From Branchiostoma floridae (lineage: Eukaryota; Chordata; Leptocardii; Amphioxiformes; Branchiostomatidae), in assembly GCF_000003815.2 (NCBI RefSeq), contig NC_049990.1, forward strand, positions 16,577,860 through 16,641,859: a DNA stretch of 64,000 nucleotides. The letters run 5' to 3'. Both the position numbers and the translations under genes were made by a program. Under the pieces are notes generated by a model. The model ran no database searches. It had not been told where the DNA came from and worked only from the letters and a program-made list of their open reading frames with translations. Within the stretch, counting starts at the first letter, position 1, and each line of letters begins with the position of its first letter. Below are positions 1 to 10,263 of the stretch, piece by piece.

Positions 1-697
1 CTCTGACGCCTTGTGATTTCTATGTTTCGTTCTGTTGCGATGAACGCAAATTAGCACATATTCCTATTTTGCTATCTTCCGACTGAGGTGTATTTTCACT
101 TTAAACAGTACACAGAAGACACTACCACTAGAAAATTTGAACAAATAGACAAAATTGGACAAAAGAAAATCCACAAAGAAGGCCAAAAGGATCTTAGGCA
201 AAGTTTTCGGGGTTGGAGTTTCTTTATATTTAATTTTGACCAAACGTTGTGTAGCCTGGTTATCAAATAAAAAACGACTTCTTTGGTCGCAAACTTAACC
301 TCCGACAAAAAAATTGATATACGCACAAGTGTAACAACGCCCTTAGATATATTGACACAAAAGCGCAGACGTTCCCTTCCTTAAATTACATGTAAATCTC
401 AAAATTCTTCTTGCCAAAACTTGGGCCGTTAGAATCATTATTTTGAAAGCAAGGTGACTTCAACGTGCCCTGTCCTCCACCCGAAATGGACCCTAACGGC
501 GCTAAGTATACTACTTTTCATCATCATTACGATCATGATCATTTCCTCCTATGTCCGGATCTCATCAGCCGTCCTAATGTGATCCGAGATGATATCAGTC
601 ACCCTGATCAAATTAACGGTCGGAGGGGAGATTCCGCTCACATGGCACTAACGTAAATGTGTCGTCTGCAGTTGGAATAATATGACTTTTGTGAAAG
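1..697. other. Shox intron/downstream DNA, no gene seen
   Basis: This stretch lies 3' (minus-strand sense) of the Shox homeobox exon, inside the intron before the missing last exon. I looked for the expected continuation VWFQNRRAKCRK on the minus strand and did not find it here. Short ORFs (60-76 codons) have no recognisable domain. I see no repeat with clear edges before 698. Confidence 0.5.
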
Positions 698-908
698 TAC
701 TGTAAATGAAGAAATGTTCGCGGTGGATTAATGTTCGCGGTTTTCGCGGTGACCACTTCACCGCGAACTTAAAACCACCGCGAACATTTTTCTATCATGA
801 ATTAGATTGCAATCTATGGTGTTACCGCGAAATTAAACCCACCGCGAAAAGCCCTTTTTCCCGTTACCGCGAAATTAAATCCCCGCGAACTTAAATGCAT
901 TTACAGTA
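698..908. mobile_element. MITE-like element with TACTGTAAATG terminal inverted repeats
   Basis: The left end reads TACTGTAAATG and the right end CATTTACAGTA, an inverted pair. The interior is built from repeated 'ttcgcggtgg' and 'accgcgaa' blocks that can fold back on each other. There is no coding potential. Related fragments occur near 24515-24625 and 47920-48055, so it is a dispersed family. It is probably a non-autonomous DNA transposon; the superfamily is not determined. Confidence 0.65.
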
Positions 909-1409
909 TTTTAAAGGACCAAAAAGACACTTGAAATTTGTCTTCCTCGCCTTTTTGCATATTAATTCATAGTCAGGATAAACCTATTTTCCAACTAGAT
1001 CGATCTAGAGATATATCTCTAAGTTTTGAACATCAATTTACAGCTAGGATATAAAAACTCTCTCCAACAAGATATTTTCAGTGTCACTGACGAAAGACAC
1101 CGGATGGTTGTCTGAAACGTCTGACCGTTTCCAAAATCATATCCAATTGAGTAACCGCTTTTGGGCGTATCTTATTACCTGGATGTCTAAACTTCATCGA
1201 CGTTTAAAGGTCCTCTGTTATAGCATTTTGGTGAATGATTCCCTCAAAACAAATCTCACTTAACGTAGAAGATACACAATACGTTTCTGTTACTGGTACC
1301 GGTGGTTATGAAAGTGCCCGTAGACACATACAACGTGAAAGGGGGGTCTTTTAGAATTGTGTTTCTGTAAAAAAAAAATACATTTTTGTCGATGGTGAAT
1401 ATTAGCGTC

Positions 1410-1660
1410 GTGTTGGCGTGATGGTCAAGGTGTTTGGCCCAGAACCAAGAGGTATTAGATTGGAATTCTTGATGTGCTACCAATATTGAACCCTTGGGAA
1501 ACACACTTTAAACTAATTTCTTCATTCCGCCCAGGTGTAGAAATGGGTACCTGATTTAGGATAGGGAGGTAAAGGTTAGTGGAAGAGGAGGGTTGGGCTC
1601 CGCCTTCCGCGATCTGCCTTTGCCCTGGACACAGGGGATGACACTGGGGAAATGTTTGTT
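1410..1660 (+). mobile_element. tRNA-derived SINE copy, degenerate
   Basis: It begins with a tRNA-like head (gtgttggcgtgatggtcaag... then a decayed B box). The body shared by other copies follows: 'cccttgggaaa.ca.ctt', 'cca.gtgtagaaatgggtacctga', 'gacacaggggatgacac'. The same body occurs at 18280, 20990, 22630, 35822, 42660, 43505, 47130 and 50925. Its 3' end runs directly into the minisatellite array of the Shox exon border. Confidence 0.6.
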
Positions 1661-2396
1661 TGTTTGTAACGTTGGGTTGGCCCCAAGGCTCAGTACTGTA
1701 TCTGTTCTCTTGCCTCTAACAGACCTAGTTCGTACCTGCACTCTTTCCTCTGATAGACCTATTTCATGACTGCACAGGGTATGACCTAGTTCTACCCACA
1801 CAGGAGGTATGTTGTGTTGGCCCCAAGGCTCAGTACTCATACCGAATCTCTTGCTTATGTGTCTCTGAAACACGGTATGTTTGTAGTAACGTTGTGGAAC
1901 CCCAAGGCTCAGTACTCGTACCTGTACTCTTGTCTCTGTGTTTCTGACAAAGAGGGTATCTTATTTGTAGTAACATTGTGTTGCCCACAAGGCTCAGTAC
2001 TCGTGTGCGTACCTACACTCTTGCCTCTGATAAACCCAGTTCATACCTGCACACTTGTCTCTATGTTTCTTACACAGGGGGTATATTGTGTTGTCCCCAA
2101 GGCTCAGTATTCGTACCTGTACTCTCACCTCTGATAGCCCTAGTTAATGTTTCTGACACATGCAGGGGTTATCTTTCTAGTAACGTTGTGTTGTCCCCAA
2201 TGATCAGTACTCGTACCTGTACGCTCTCCTCTGATTGACCCAGTTCATACCTGCACACTTGTCTCTATGTTTCTGACACAGGGGGTATGTTGTGATGTCC
2301 CCAAGGCTCAGTACTCGTACCTATGCCCTTGCCTCTGTACATGTGTTTCTGACACAATGGGTATATTGTGTTGTCCCCAAGGCTGAGTATTCGTAC
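1660..2396. repeat. Minisatellite derived from the Shox exon/donor border
   Basis: There are about eight degenerate units of roughly 85-110 bp, each with 'ccccaaggctcagtactcgtacctgtactctt' followed by 'gcctctgata.accc.agtt' type sequence. On the minus strand these are copies of the last ~28 nt of the Shox homeobox exon plus its 5' splice site: the exon ends ...GAGAGTACAG^GTACGA, and the unit at 2111-2143 matches that border at nearly every base. The unit near 1730-1768 still reads GLSEERVQ in the exon's frame. Intact CAG^GTACG-type decoy donors are visible near 1731, 1919, 2113 and 2213. It lies in the intron immediately downstream of the homeobox exon. Confidence 0.85.
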
Positions 2397-2602
2397 CTGT
2401 ACTCTCGCCTCTGATAGCCCTAGCCGTTGTGACAGCTCCTCCCTCATGAAGGCGTCTGGGTAGTGCGTCTCGTCGAACAGGCGCTCCAGCTCCTGAAGCT
2501 GCTCCAAGGTGAAGTTCGTTCTGGAGCGTCGCTGTTTCAGCTTGCCGTCCTTGGAGTTCGGAGATTCAATGTCATCTTTCTTCTCTCCGGGTTTAGACGG
2601 GT
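2397..2602 (-). CDS. Shox: Shox homeobox exon (homeodomain residues 1-46)
   Basis: Middle coding exon of a paired-class SHOX-family transcription factor. On the minus strand it follows a canonical acceptor (ttttgtttcag) and ends CAG^GTACGA. It encodes [20 protein letters not shown], then [10 protein letters not shown] and the homeodomain through [37 protein letters not shown] and GLSEARVQ are the SHOX/SHOX2 signature. The exon stops between homeodomain residues 46 and 47, the usual intron position of paired-class homeoboxes. The length of 206 nt joins exon 1 in frame: one leftover G plus AC gives Asp81. The next exon (VWFQNRRAK, including specificity residue 50) is outside the window. The protein is expected to bind TAAT-type DNA in the nucleus. 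The flanks are unusual: a duplicated mini-exon lies upstream and a minisatellite made from its own 3' border lies downstream. Confidence 0.96.
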
Positions 2603-2625
2603 CTGAAACAAAACAGACGTTTTAA

Positions 2626-2672
2626 TGGAACACTGGTTCCCCTTTATCTGTGGGGTAACCTATATCTGTTGG
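2626..2672. mobile_element. MITE terminal fragment beside the Shox mini-exon
   Basis: The segment reads 'ggttcccctttatctgtggggtaacctatatctgtt'. This is the terminal inverted repeat of the MITE family seen whole at 26683-26912 and 29105-29312. Only one terminus is present here, between the homeobox exon and its duplicated mini-exon, so it interrupts the duplicated block. Confidence 0.6.
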
Positions 2673-2692
2673 TGTAGAATCAGGAGACTCAC

Positions 2693-2722
2693 GGTCTTTC
2701 GCCTCGCCGGGTTTAGACGGGT
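2693..2722 (-). CDS. Shox: Candidate Shox cassette mini-exon (30 nt, duplicated)
   Basis: Exactly 120 bp upstream (minus-strand sense) of the homeobox-exon acceptor is a second copy of that acceptor and of the exon's first bases: ttttgttttag^ACCCGTCTAAACCC. After 30 nt it meets GTGAGT, a near-consensus donor that is absent from the parent exon; the parent reads GAATCTCC where the copy reads GTGAGTCTCC. Thirty nt in the same phase as the real exon would insert ten residues (PSKPGEAKDH) between exon 1 and the homeodomain, repeating the PSKPGE motif. The splice signals and frame are seen directly. That it is used is an inference; the alternative is a decaying partial duplication. Confidence 0.5.
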
Positions 2723-2790
2723 CTAAAACAAAACAGAAGTTTTCATGTAACGTTAACATTATGATAGAAAGAAAATGTATCTGCAAGTTT

Positions 2791-2965
2791 ATTCTCGAGG
2801 GCTATTTGCAGGTACATGGTAGAAACATAGAAGACATACATATTACAATGGACAGTTGATTAATATTATGGTAACAAAAACATATCTAGACAGGATGGGT
2901 TTGACTTCTTTTATCTGGAAGTACAATAAGACGAAACGCCCCATATTTCCTATAATTTGTAGTTT
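2791..2965 (-). mobile_element. LINE-like 3' tail, family B
   Basis: One of four copies in the window (also 24635, 28235, 54010). On the plus strand it starts with a reversed AATAAA-like end, then 'gagggctatttgcaggtacatggta', and ends with 'gggtttgacttctttt.tggaag'. Read on the minus strand this looks like the 3' end of a retroelement with a polyadenylation signal. No reverse transcriptase remains in this copy. Confidence 0.5.
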
Positions 2966-2969
2966 CTGT

Positions 2970-3700
2970 GATCACGCTGTGCATATGTACATGTATACAA
3001 CGTTTCAGAGCGGTTAAGGAATGTTTAAAAACGTTACATCTATAGGCTACATTGATCGAAATTTTATAACAAAAATCTCTAAATCGTTTTTCGCAAAAAG
3101 CGGAGATTTAAGAAAGTTTCCTCTAGAACCTTGCCATCATCTTCGAACGTTCTAAAACATAGCATAAAAAGACGTCAAAACAAAACAAATCTGACAAACC
3201 CTTTTCAAACGAAATGTTTTATTTAGATCAGGGTTAGCGTTAATTTTAATGCAATATACTTGTAATCATACAGAATGAGAAAAAGCTTTGATAGCCTTGT
3301 ACTTAAAATGTACCAACGATGCTCTGTGAACTATTTATCAAGAATCAAAATTAAGCTAAAAGCTAATTTTTAGAGACAAATTATCTTCATTATATTATTA
3401 TCACTCCTAATTCGAGAACATAACCTTTTGAGGACCTGTCATTGTTTTATCACCTTCTTCATTTTACACAGAACACTTCTGCATTTTGTCACACACTCAG
3501 CACTCAACTCCGTGGTACAAAATTTCGCGGTAACGAATTCCATCGGGGGCAATTTTCTACAAAGGTAGTCGTCAAACCGAGTTGATGGCCCACTCCTATC
3601 CCATTGGAGTTTTGTTGGATCGTTTTAAAGTCCATATAGCTCAGTATGGCCAACCCTGCGTAAAAATTATGGCAACCTGTGTTCGATAGAACAGGTATTA
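2970..3700. other. Shox intron, AT-rich, nothing recognised
   Basis: AT-rich intronic sequence with no splice-bounded ORF, no tandem repeat and no repeat edge that I can support. Confidence 0.5.
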
Positions 3701-3702
3701 CC

Positions 3703-3850
3703 TTCGCCAAGAGGTTATGTCTTTGGTAGCTTTTGTGGGTGGCTGGAGCATACTAGTAATTCGACGCACCATGAATGGATTGTTACCTTCGCCAAGAAGG
3801 TTATGTTTTTGGTAGCGTTTGTGTGCATGTTTGTTTGTATATGTATAGAC
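3703..3850 (+). repeat. Dispersed 'ttcgccaagaaggttatg' repeat, two adjacent copies
   Basis: 'taccttcgccaaga(a)ggttatgt(c/t)tttggtagc.tttgtg' appears at about 3700 and again at 3784. The same start occurs at 15306 and, degenerate, at 55355. In the other copies it leads into a T/G-rich tract, as here (gtgcatgtttgtttgtatatg). Confidence 0.6.
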
Positions 3851-5470
3851 TCCGGATCCCTCAAAAGATATGTTGGCATGTATATAATGTACAATGTATC
3901 TAAATTTGTATGATTGTTCGGAACTTCATATCTTTATTTGTATGACTCCCTCAACCATATATCTTTGCCGACTCAAACATATTTTGACCTGTATATAACC
4001 TGTATGTACAATTGCATGATACTCGTAAACGTATTATGATCGCCTCCGTAGGTCAAACATATGTTCTCTTGTATACAACCTATTTTACAACTGTATGACT
4101 CCCTGAAACGTATCTCTTGATCGCCTTCTTAAAACATATCTTGGCCAGTGTATACCACCCATATACATATCTATCATTTGTGTATCCCTCAAGCTTTCCT
4201 CAAACACATATATACTTTACTTATTTACGTTAGTACGACTCTCTCATATATCTCTTACATATAATGACCTATATAACAACCGTATCCATGCCTTACCGCC
4301 GTGTCTTAATCCAAACCTGGTACAACAATGCTCAGTCCGTACCAAATATAACACAGCTTACACGATATAGGGAGAAACACCGTTGACCTGAATACAGAAC
4401 CCTTATCTCCACTTATATGGGTCCCTCCAACATGTCTCGATCGCCTTCCTCAAACTCATATTGGGCTGTTAACACTTGTATGGCTCCCTTGAATATATAT
4501 TGACCTATATACTGCCCGTATATGTGCAACAAAGCCGTATTTTAACCCTACTATCGGTTAAAAGGCTCAGTACGTGCCAAACATACCTCAGCACGTACAA
4601 CAGGGAAAACATATCTTGATCGCCTTCCTCAAACATATTTTCACCTGTATACAATATTTAGAATGTCCCATTCAAACGTATCTTAACCCATATGCAGCCC
4701 ATATCCACGCCTTATCGCCGTATTTTAAGCCCAAACTCGATATTTAAAACAATGCTCTATCCATAACAAACATATCTTGGCTTATATACCGCCCGTATCC
4801 ATGTCTTACATACAGCCGTGTTTCATTCCCAAAACCTGTAAAACAAGGCTCAATCCGTACCAGAAATAGCTCAGCCTATGACAACAGGGGAAAACAGTGT
4901 TAACAAATTATAGCGCCTGTATATATCCCCATTTATATGAGTCCATGGAACATATCTTGCCTTCCTCAAACATATATTGACCTGTATACAATCGGTACAA
5001 TTGCATGGCTCCCTCGAATATATCTTGACCCATATATGGCCGTATCAATCCCCAAACGTGTATACAATATGTATCTACATTTGTATGTCTCCCTCAGACA
5101 TATCTTGACCCGTATACCGCCCGTACCCATGCCTTTCCATGTATCCATGCCGTATCCATGTATTTTAAACCCCAAACCCGGTAAAAAAATGCTCTATCCG
5201 TACCGAATATAGCTCAGCTTATACAACGGGGAGAACAGTATAGAACCTGTATCTATCAATTTAGGTCCCTAAAACATATCTTGCCCTGTATGCAATCAGT
5301 ACATGCATTTGTCTCTCTCTCCCTCATATATCTTGACCTATATACGGCCCGTATCCATGCCTTACAGCCGTATTTTATTCCCCGAACCCGTAAAACAAAG
5401 CCCAATCCGTACCAGAAATAGCTCAGCCTATACAACAGGGGAAAACAGTGTTGACAAATGACAGTACGAC
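3840..5470. repeat. Degenerate complex tandem array (~1.6 kb)
   Basis: Short units such as 'cctcaaacatatcttgacctgtatacaacc' and 'cgtatccatgccttac' recur throughout. On top of this a longer motif recurs at about 4290, 4520, 4700, 4805, 5150 and 5360: 'gtattttaa.cc.aaac..gtaaaacaatgctca.tccgtacc' followed by 'agctcagc.tatacaacaggg.aaaacagtgtt'. This gives a two-level, higher-order organisation. ORFs inside it (for example 4937-5212) are by-products of the periodicity. Confidence 0.75.
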
Positions 5471-5620
5471 CTCACGGTGACATCTAACGAGACATGTCCC
5501 TATATCCCCCCAGGGCATCACGCCCCCTGGCGGCCTTCTATCGTCCCTGCTCTTTAATCTTCTCATCGCCGAGGTAGAAATTATCTCCTTGCCCCGCTCC
5601 TGACCCCACGAATGGCTGGC

Positions 5621-5936
5621 GCATCCAGCTTTGTTGTGTAAGACTCACTCGGCTCTTTAGAGTTCTACATGATCCGAATAGAGATAAGGTAATAACACCC
5701 GCAGGGAAGACAACAAATTGTACAAGTGTTATCCTATTATTGTGATACAAATATTTACTCGCAAAAACATAACGAAGGCATCCAGCTTCGTTCTGTAAGA
5801 CTCACTCAGCTCTTTAGAGTTCTACAAGATCCGAATAAAGATAAGGTGTAACACCCGCAGGGAAGACAACATACAAATCGTACAAGTGTTATCCTATTAT
5901 TGTGATACAAACATTTACTTGCAAAAACATAACCGA
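5621..5936. repeat. 157-bp tandem duplication
   Basis: Copy 1 (5621-5777) and copy 2 (5778-5936) both run from 'gcatccagctt.gtt.tgtaagactcactc' to 'gcaaaaacataac'. They are about 90% identical, with small indels around 'caacaaattg' and 'catacaaatcg'. ORFs on the minus strand repeat because of the duplication. It lies in Shox intron 1. Confidence 0.85.
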
Positions 5937-5939
5937 AGG

Positions 5940-8185
5940 CTATATGTTGATTGCATGTACAAGTCTGAAAGTAAAAGCTAAATGTTGATGTACAATCTAC
6001 CATAAGTAAAGTATTGATGTTTAATCAACTGTAAAGAATTGCGTTTACTAATTTGGGGTTGGACTTCATCTTTTGAAGGCAATGGATTGTGACAAGTTCT
6101 GTATAATAAGTGTATTTTGTGATTCTAGTAGCAACCTAGTATTTTGAAGATCTGCTAGACGGTAAAAGCTCGATGAAATTGTGGCAACTGTTTGAAATGA
6201 TACGGTAACTAATTAGTGTCAAAATGTAGTGAATATTTTGTTCGTTTGCTTTTTAGGAATATGCTGACATCATTATACGGCAGTAATATAAATAGATAAA
6301 GAGACATTCCTATATATGTAGTACTTTTTCATTTTATACAATCACGTAAAAGAAAACAATGATCATGAATATACTGGCTATATTCATGTACAGATTCATG
6401 ATTGAACATCATATACTTGATTCAATAGTAACATATTATAGACTTAGTGTACTGGTATGTACGTACACAATGTACACGTATATATGGTATATCGTATTCT
6501 ACTCACCCGTAAGTACTGTATACGGAAATACACACCCGTATCGTTATATATCTTTTTCATTGTATATCTGATATCATATTCTCCAAATATGCAGTCTGCA
6601 ACATTTCAGACCTTGGAGGGTTTGGCATAAACCGGGGACGTCTACAGACATATTGATTGTATAAAGTCGATTCTACGGTTTGGAGTAGCATCTTTCGCAG
6701 ACGGTTGCCAATCTTTAAAGCTCTTGCGAGCATCTTTACTATCTAAAGATCGTATCCCAGCCACCTAAACTACCTGTAATGTTTTTGTAACAGGCAGTCA
6801 GGCAGTGCAGCTAACACAAACCTGATAGGCCAAATGCCTTCAAACGGAAAATGCAACCTAGCCACAAAATCTAATTTCATTATGCCTGTAACGTGCTAAA
6901 ATACTGTGACACTACGAAACAGAAATAAGATGCAACATTAAGATTTGAAACGTGTGCAACAATAACAAATGGCTGCATACAATCAAGGCGTTAACACCAA
7001 ATATCAATATTTGTGAACGCTGAAATTGTCATGAAAAAATTAATACTTATAGCGCTTTGAATGAAATTCGTAAAGATCTTACAAATGAGTACAATTTTGC
7101 ACGTTCAATTCATAGATTAATGTTTTTTTTTTACAGATTGACTAGATTTTCGCTTGATTAGTCGAGTGTGTGCGTCTGTATTTGTTATAACAAGTTGGTG
7201 GTTTCACTTTCTCTTTGTCTTTACTTCATTTTTGTTCCATCGGGACACAGCCCTAAGACCATGCAAGATAAGTGCTATCACCGGTACCATTACCTTAGTT
7301 TCGCATAAATGTACTCTTAGAATGCCATGCAACTATGCGTATGTGAAAATGGGATCAAGATGGAAATAGTATATATCTACAGAATGACTCCGTTTATGTA
7401 TTTTCTAAATGTAGCATGTTCACTGTGGGCTGTAAGAGTTTCTTAGTCTTATATAAAGTTATCTTTGATAGAACCGGATGTATATGAGCCATTTGCTATA
7501 TCAATAATCTACCATAGGAACACACATGTAGAGCTATATACATGTACACATAAATACAGAACAGACGTCGTATACAGATCAAACGGAGTCAGATACGATG
7601 GACCATGTAGTGCAGCATGTTCACCTACGATATATCGAAATACAATTTGCTCGAACAGGTTGGTAAAACTATTCGGGACGAAACCATACGAAGAAATAAA
7701 CGTAAGACCTAAACACTTTGTAACCCCATGATTTTGCCTACGCGATTACACGAAAGAGTAAAGGTAAAATATCATCACTTGTTTTGTTGCAAGGGAACGA
7801 TTGCAGAAACAGAACAACGGAAACTATGCTACCACTAAATCTACCGTTTACAAGTAGCCGTTGAACTTGTAACTCTATGCTACTACTAAATCTTTATCTT
7901 CGTTTATGTCTCTTTCTTCCAAAAACGAGTGTGTACCCAATCACAGTGTTGATTGAACAACATTGTCTGAGGCTGTCTTTATATACAATGTATGTATAAT
8001 GTCAATATTACGATACTAAAAAAGCTACATGTTATAACTATCCGGATAAATCTGAAATTTGTATTTGTAGTTCTGTTTCCGCAACGCTAAATCATGTATC
8101 TATGAGAAATATAATAACTGAAAGTTTTACGGTTGGAAAACTATTTATCTGCTACGTACAAAAATATCAATCCACAATCTCAGTC
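5940..8185. other. Shox intron 1, no gene recognised
   Basis: AT-rich intron. Several ORFs of 70-88 codons (6359-6571, 7154-7369, 7465-7731) have no recognisable domain, no supporting splice sites and low-complexity Tyr/Ile/Thr composition from ATAC-rich DNA. I treat them as chance ORFs. Confidence 0.5.
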
Positions 8186-8189
8186 GGTA

Positions 8190-8475
8190 CCCGCACGAGA
8201 AAACTGTACTGCCAAAGCTTGACACGTTCCTCGGCAAAATACAAGCCCAGTTCCGCTATTTTCCATCCCTAACGCGGTTCATTCCCGACTCAATATACCA
8301 CCGGATCATTTGCAAGCCCTCTGGGGACTCGGTCGTTCCCCCAATCCATGTAATCTGCAAAACGGTCATGATTATATCATTCCGAGAGGATAATAAACAA
8401 ATCGGGCGTAATCTCTCCACCCTGCGGCGGCGGTGCGGTGTAGGGCCGCCCGCTTGGCGAGGCGAACCGCTACCA
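8190..8475. promoter_or_regulatory. Candidate intronic regulatory block of Shox
   Basis: A locally GC-rich, non-repetitive block in an AT-rich intron, from 'cagtcggtacccgcacgag' to 'cttggcgaggcgaaccgctac'. It contains a forkhead-type ATAAACA (in gataataaacaaatc), TAATCT (Otx/Pitx-type) and several TGATTA/TCATGATTA homeodomain-like cores. Nothing here codes. The function is inferred from composition and motif content only. Confidence 0.35.
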
Positions 8476-8504
8476 TGTAGTCAACTGTAATAACCGCCAG
8501 TTTT

Positions 8505-8800
8505 ATACCTCAAATACGGTAGAAAACTAAGTGTTCTTCGTCGTAGATTATACTATATATGTTAGCCATAGAAATATCCTATTTAGTTAATATAAGAAGT
8601 AGATTCCCTCACTTTAGACATACGAGTAGCGCTGAAAAATTGCGATTGTATTCTTCTATACTACCGACAAATTGATACCTCAAATACGGTAGAAAATGAA
8701 GTGCACTTCATAGTAGATTATACTATGTATGTTAACGATAGAAATATCCTATTTAGTCAATATAGAAAGTAGATTCCCTCACTTAAGATATGAGTAGCAC
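8505..8800 (+). repeat. Tandem duplication (170-bp period) of a LINE-tail 5' part
   Basis: 'atacctcaaatacggtagaaaa' begins copies at 8505 and 8675. Both continue with 'gtagattatactat.tatgtta..catagaaatatcctattt' and 'gtagattccctcactt'. Only the second copy continues into the LINE tail that follows. Confidence 0.75.
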
Positions 8801-9015
8801 TGATCATTAAAAACATACCATATCCTTCATGCGTTTTGACAAACCGACTATAGCTAAACCTATGCATTCCTACATTTTCACTATTACAAAGTATGCTAGA
8901 CTAACATACTTTTGCCAACCTGTGTATTTTATGTTGTTTTTTGTTGTGGCTTGTACATAGCTCGGTTGGGCACAAATGTACAGTAAAGATCTTCATTCTA
9001 TCACTATTAAAAGCC
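8675..9015 (+). mobile_element. 5'-truncated LINE-like 3' tail, family A
   Basis: It shares its 3' part with 22930-23270 and 43740-43975. All encode the same C-terminal peptide, here MRFDKPTIAKPMHSYIFTIT, followed by a short 3' UTR ending 'agctcggttgggca.aa.tgtaca.taaagatctt'. A conserved C-terminal peptide plus 3' UTR in several 5'-truncated copies is what target-primed reverse transcription of a non-LTR element leaves. No reverse-transcriptase domain is present, so the clade is open. Confidence 0.55.
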
Positions 9016-9210
9016 GTATTTCCGCTAACATGTTAGCCCATTTCCACCCATTTCCGTTATATCACAGATAAGCAAACATTTTGAAAAGATGAACGCCAGA
9101 GGAGAAAAAGAGCAATCACTACCGTGAGTGCACTCACTGAATGGCCGGAACTAATCAGTTATTGCACCGCCGAATCAGTAGTAGCGCTTCGGTAACAGAC
9201 ACCCCGTGAA

Positions 9211-9646
9211 TAGGGCTGGGTACCGGTACAGAACCTTTTTTCATTGGACCAGTCTAGAAAAAAAACGGACCTGAAAAAATTGGGTTGACCAGATTTTGGG
9301 ACCTATTGGAAAATGAACAGATTATATGATCAGGCATTCGCACGTTTCGGGGCTTACCGGTCGAGGAAAATAACTAGAGCAAAGTAGAGTACAGTCTATA
9401 GTCATTTCTACCAAGTTTTACTGTCAATAATACAGAAGCAGTTAGCCTTGTAGGATTTTACAACGCCAATGGGAGTCGAATACTACACAAAACAGATGTC
9501 TTTGTTGCGAAATGGACCGTTGTTTTGAGTATCGTCCATTCACAAGTTCTCACATACTGAATCCGGTTCAGTTTCAGGTCCAAAGCTGGACGTGATCCTC
9601 TGAACCAGACCTGAACCTGCATTTTCTGTACCGGTACCCACCCCTA
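9211..9646. mobile_element. hAT-type MITE with 8-bp target duplication
   Basis: Ends are TAGGGCTGGGTACCGGTACAG and, inverted, CTGTACCGGTACCCACCCCTA. The flanks are CCCGTGAA on the left and CCCGTTAA on the right, an 8-bp target-site duplication with one mismatch. The 436-bp interior has no ORF. A second copy at 42125-42557 has a perfect 8-bp duplication. The TIR and 8-bp TSD fit the hAT superfamily. Confidence 0.85.
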
Positions 9647-10087
9647 CCCGTTAACATTACGAGTAGTTTATAGATAAATAATCTCAATAAAACTCCTATA
9701 CAAAATATCTTTTGTCATCAAACATTTATTCATAACCTACATTTAGATTCATAATCAATAAGAATAAGTGAGAATAATAAAAAAAGATGTTGATATGGTA
9801 TAACGAAATCGGTCCTAAACCAAGCGTGCATAGAATTTTTCCCTTGCGTTTACATTTTCAAGCGGTGCCGCTAAGGTTATGAAAATGCGAGTATCAATAT
9901 CATAATACTTTAAATCCCCATGGATAATCCGGATTAAGTTTTTATCTGGTGTTTAGCAGAATAGATCAAAGAAGATACATTGTTCAGACGATATGTTCAC
10001 GTTTTAAGATGGTGCCTCGGGCAATTTTTTTTCTGACCATTGAGTTTGAAAACATACATTCAAACAGGTTTAGACCTTTTGGTGTTG

Positions 10088-10263
10088 TGGTGTTGGTCGC
10101 TAGGAGACCCGGTTCGAATCTAGGGTAGAGCATCTCGATTTAAGCTGCATTTTTCTTTCGGAGGAATGTAAAATTGGGGTCCAGTATTCGTTACAACAGC
10201 CTCATTACTCAAATGGGTACCTACTGGTTGTAACACAACAACAACAACAACAAAAACAACAAC
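10088..10263 (+). mobile_element. SINE head fragment with (AAC)n tail
   Basis: A tRNA-like start, 'ggtgttggtcgctaggagac' then B-box-like 'ggttcgaatctagg', leads into a body ending in '(caa)n' at 10228-10263. Copies elsewhere keep a longer body, so this one is internally shortened or belongs to a related subfamily. Confidence 0.5.

Noticed and set aside
1-1650. Search for the last Shox exon (VWFQNRRAKCRK) left of the array
   Set aside because: No matching minus-strand translation or acceptor found; the exon must lie beyond the window.
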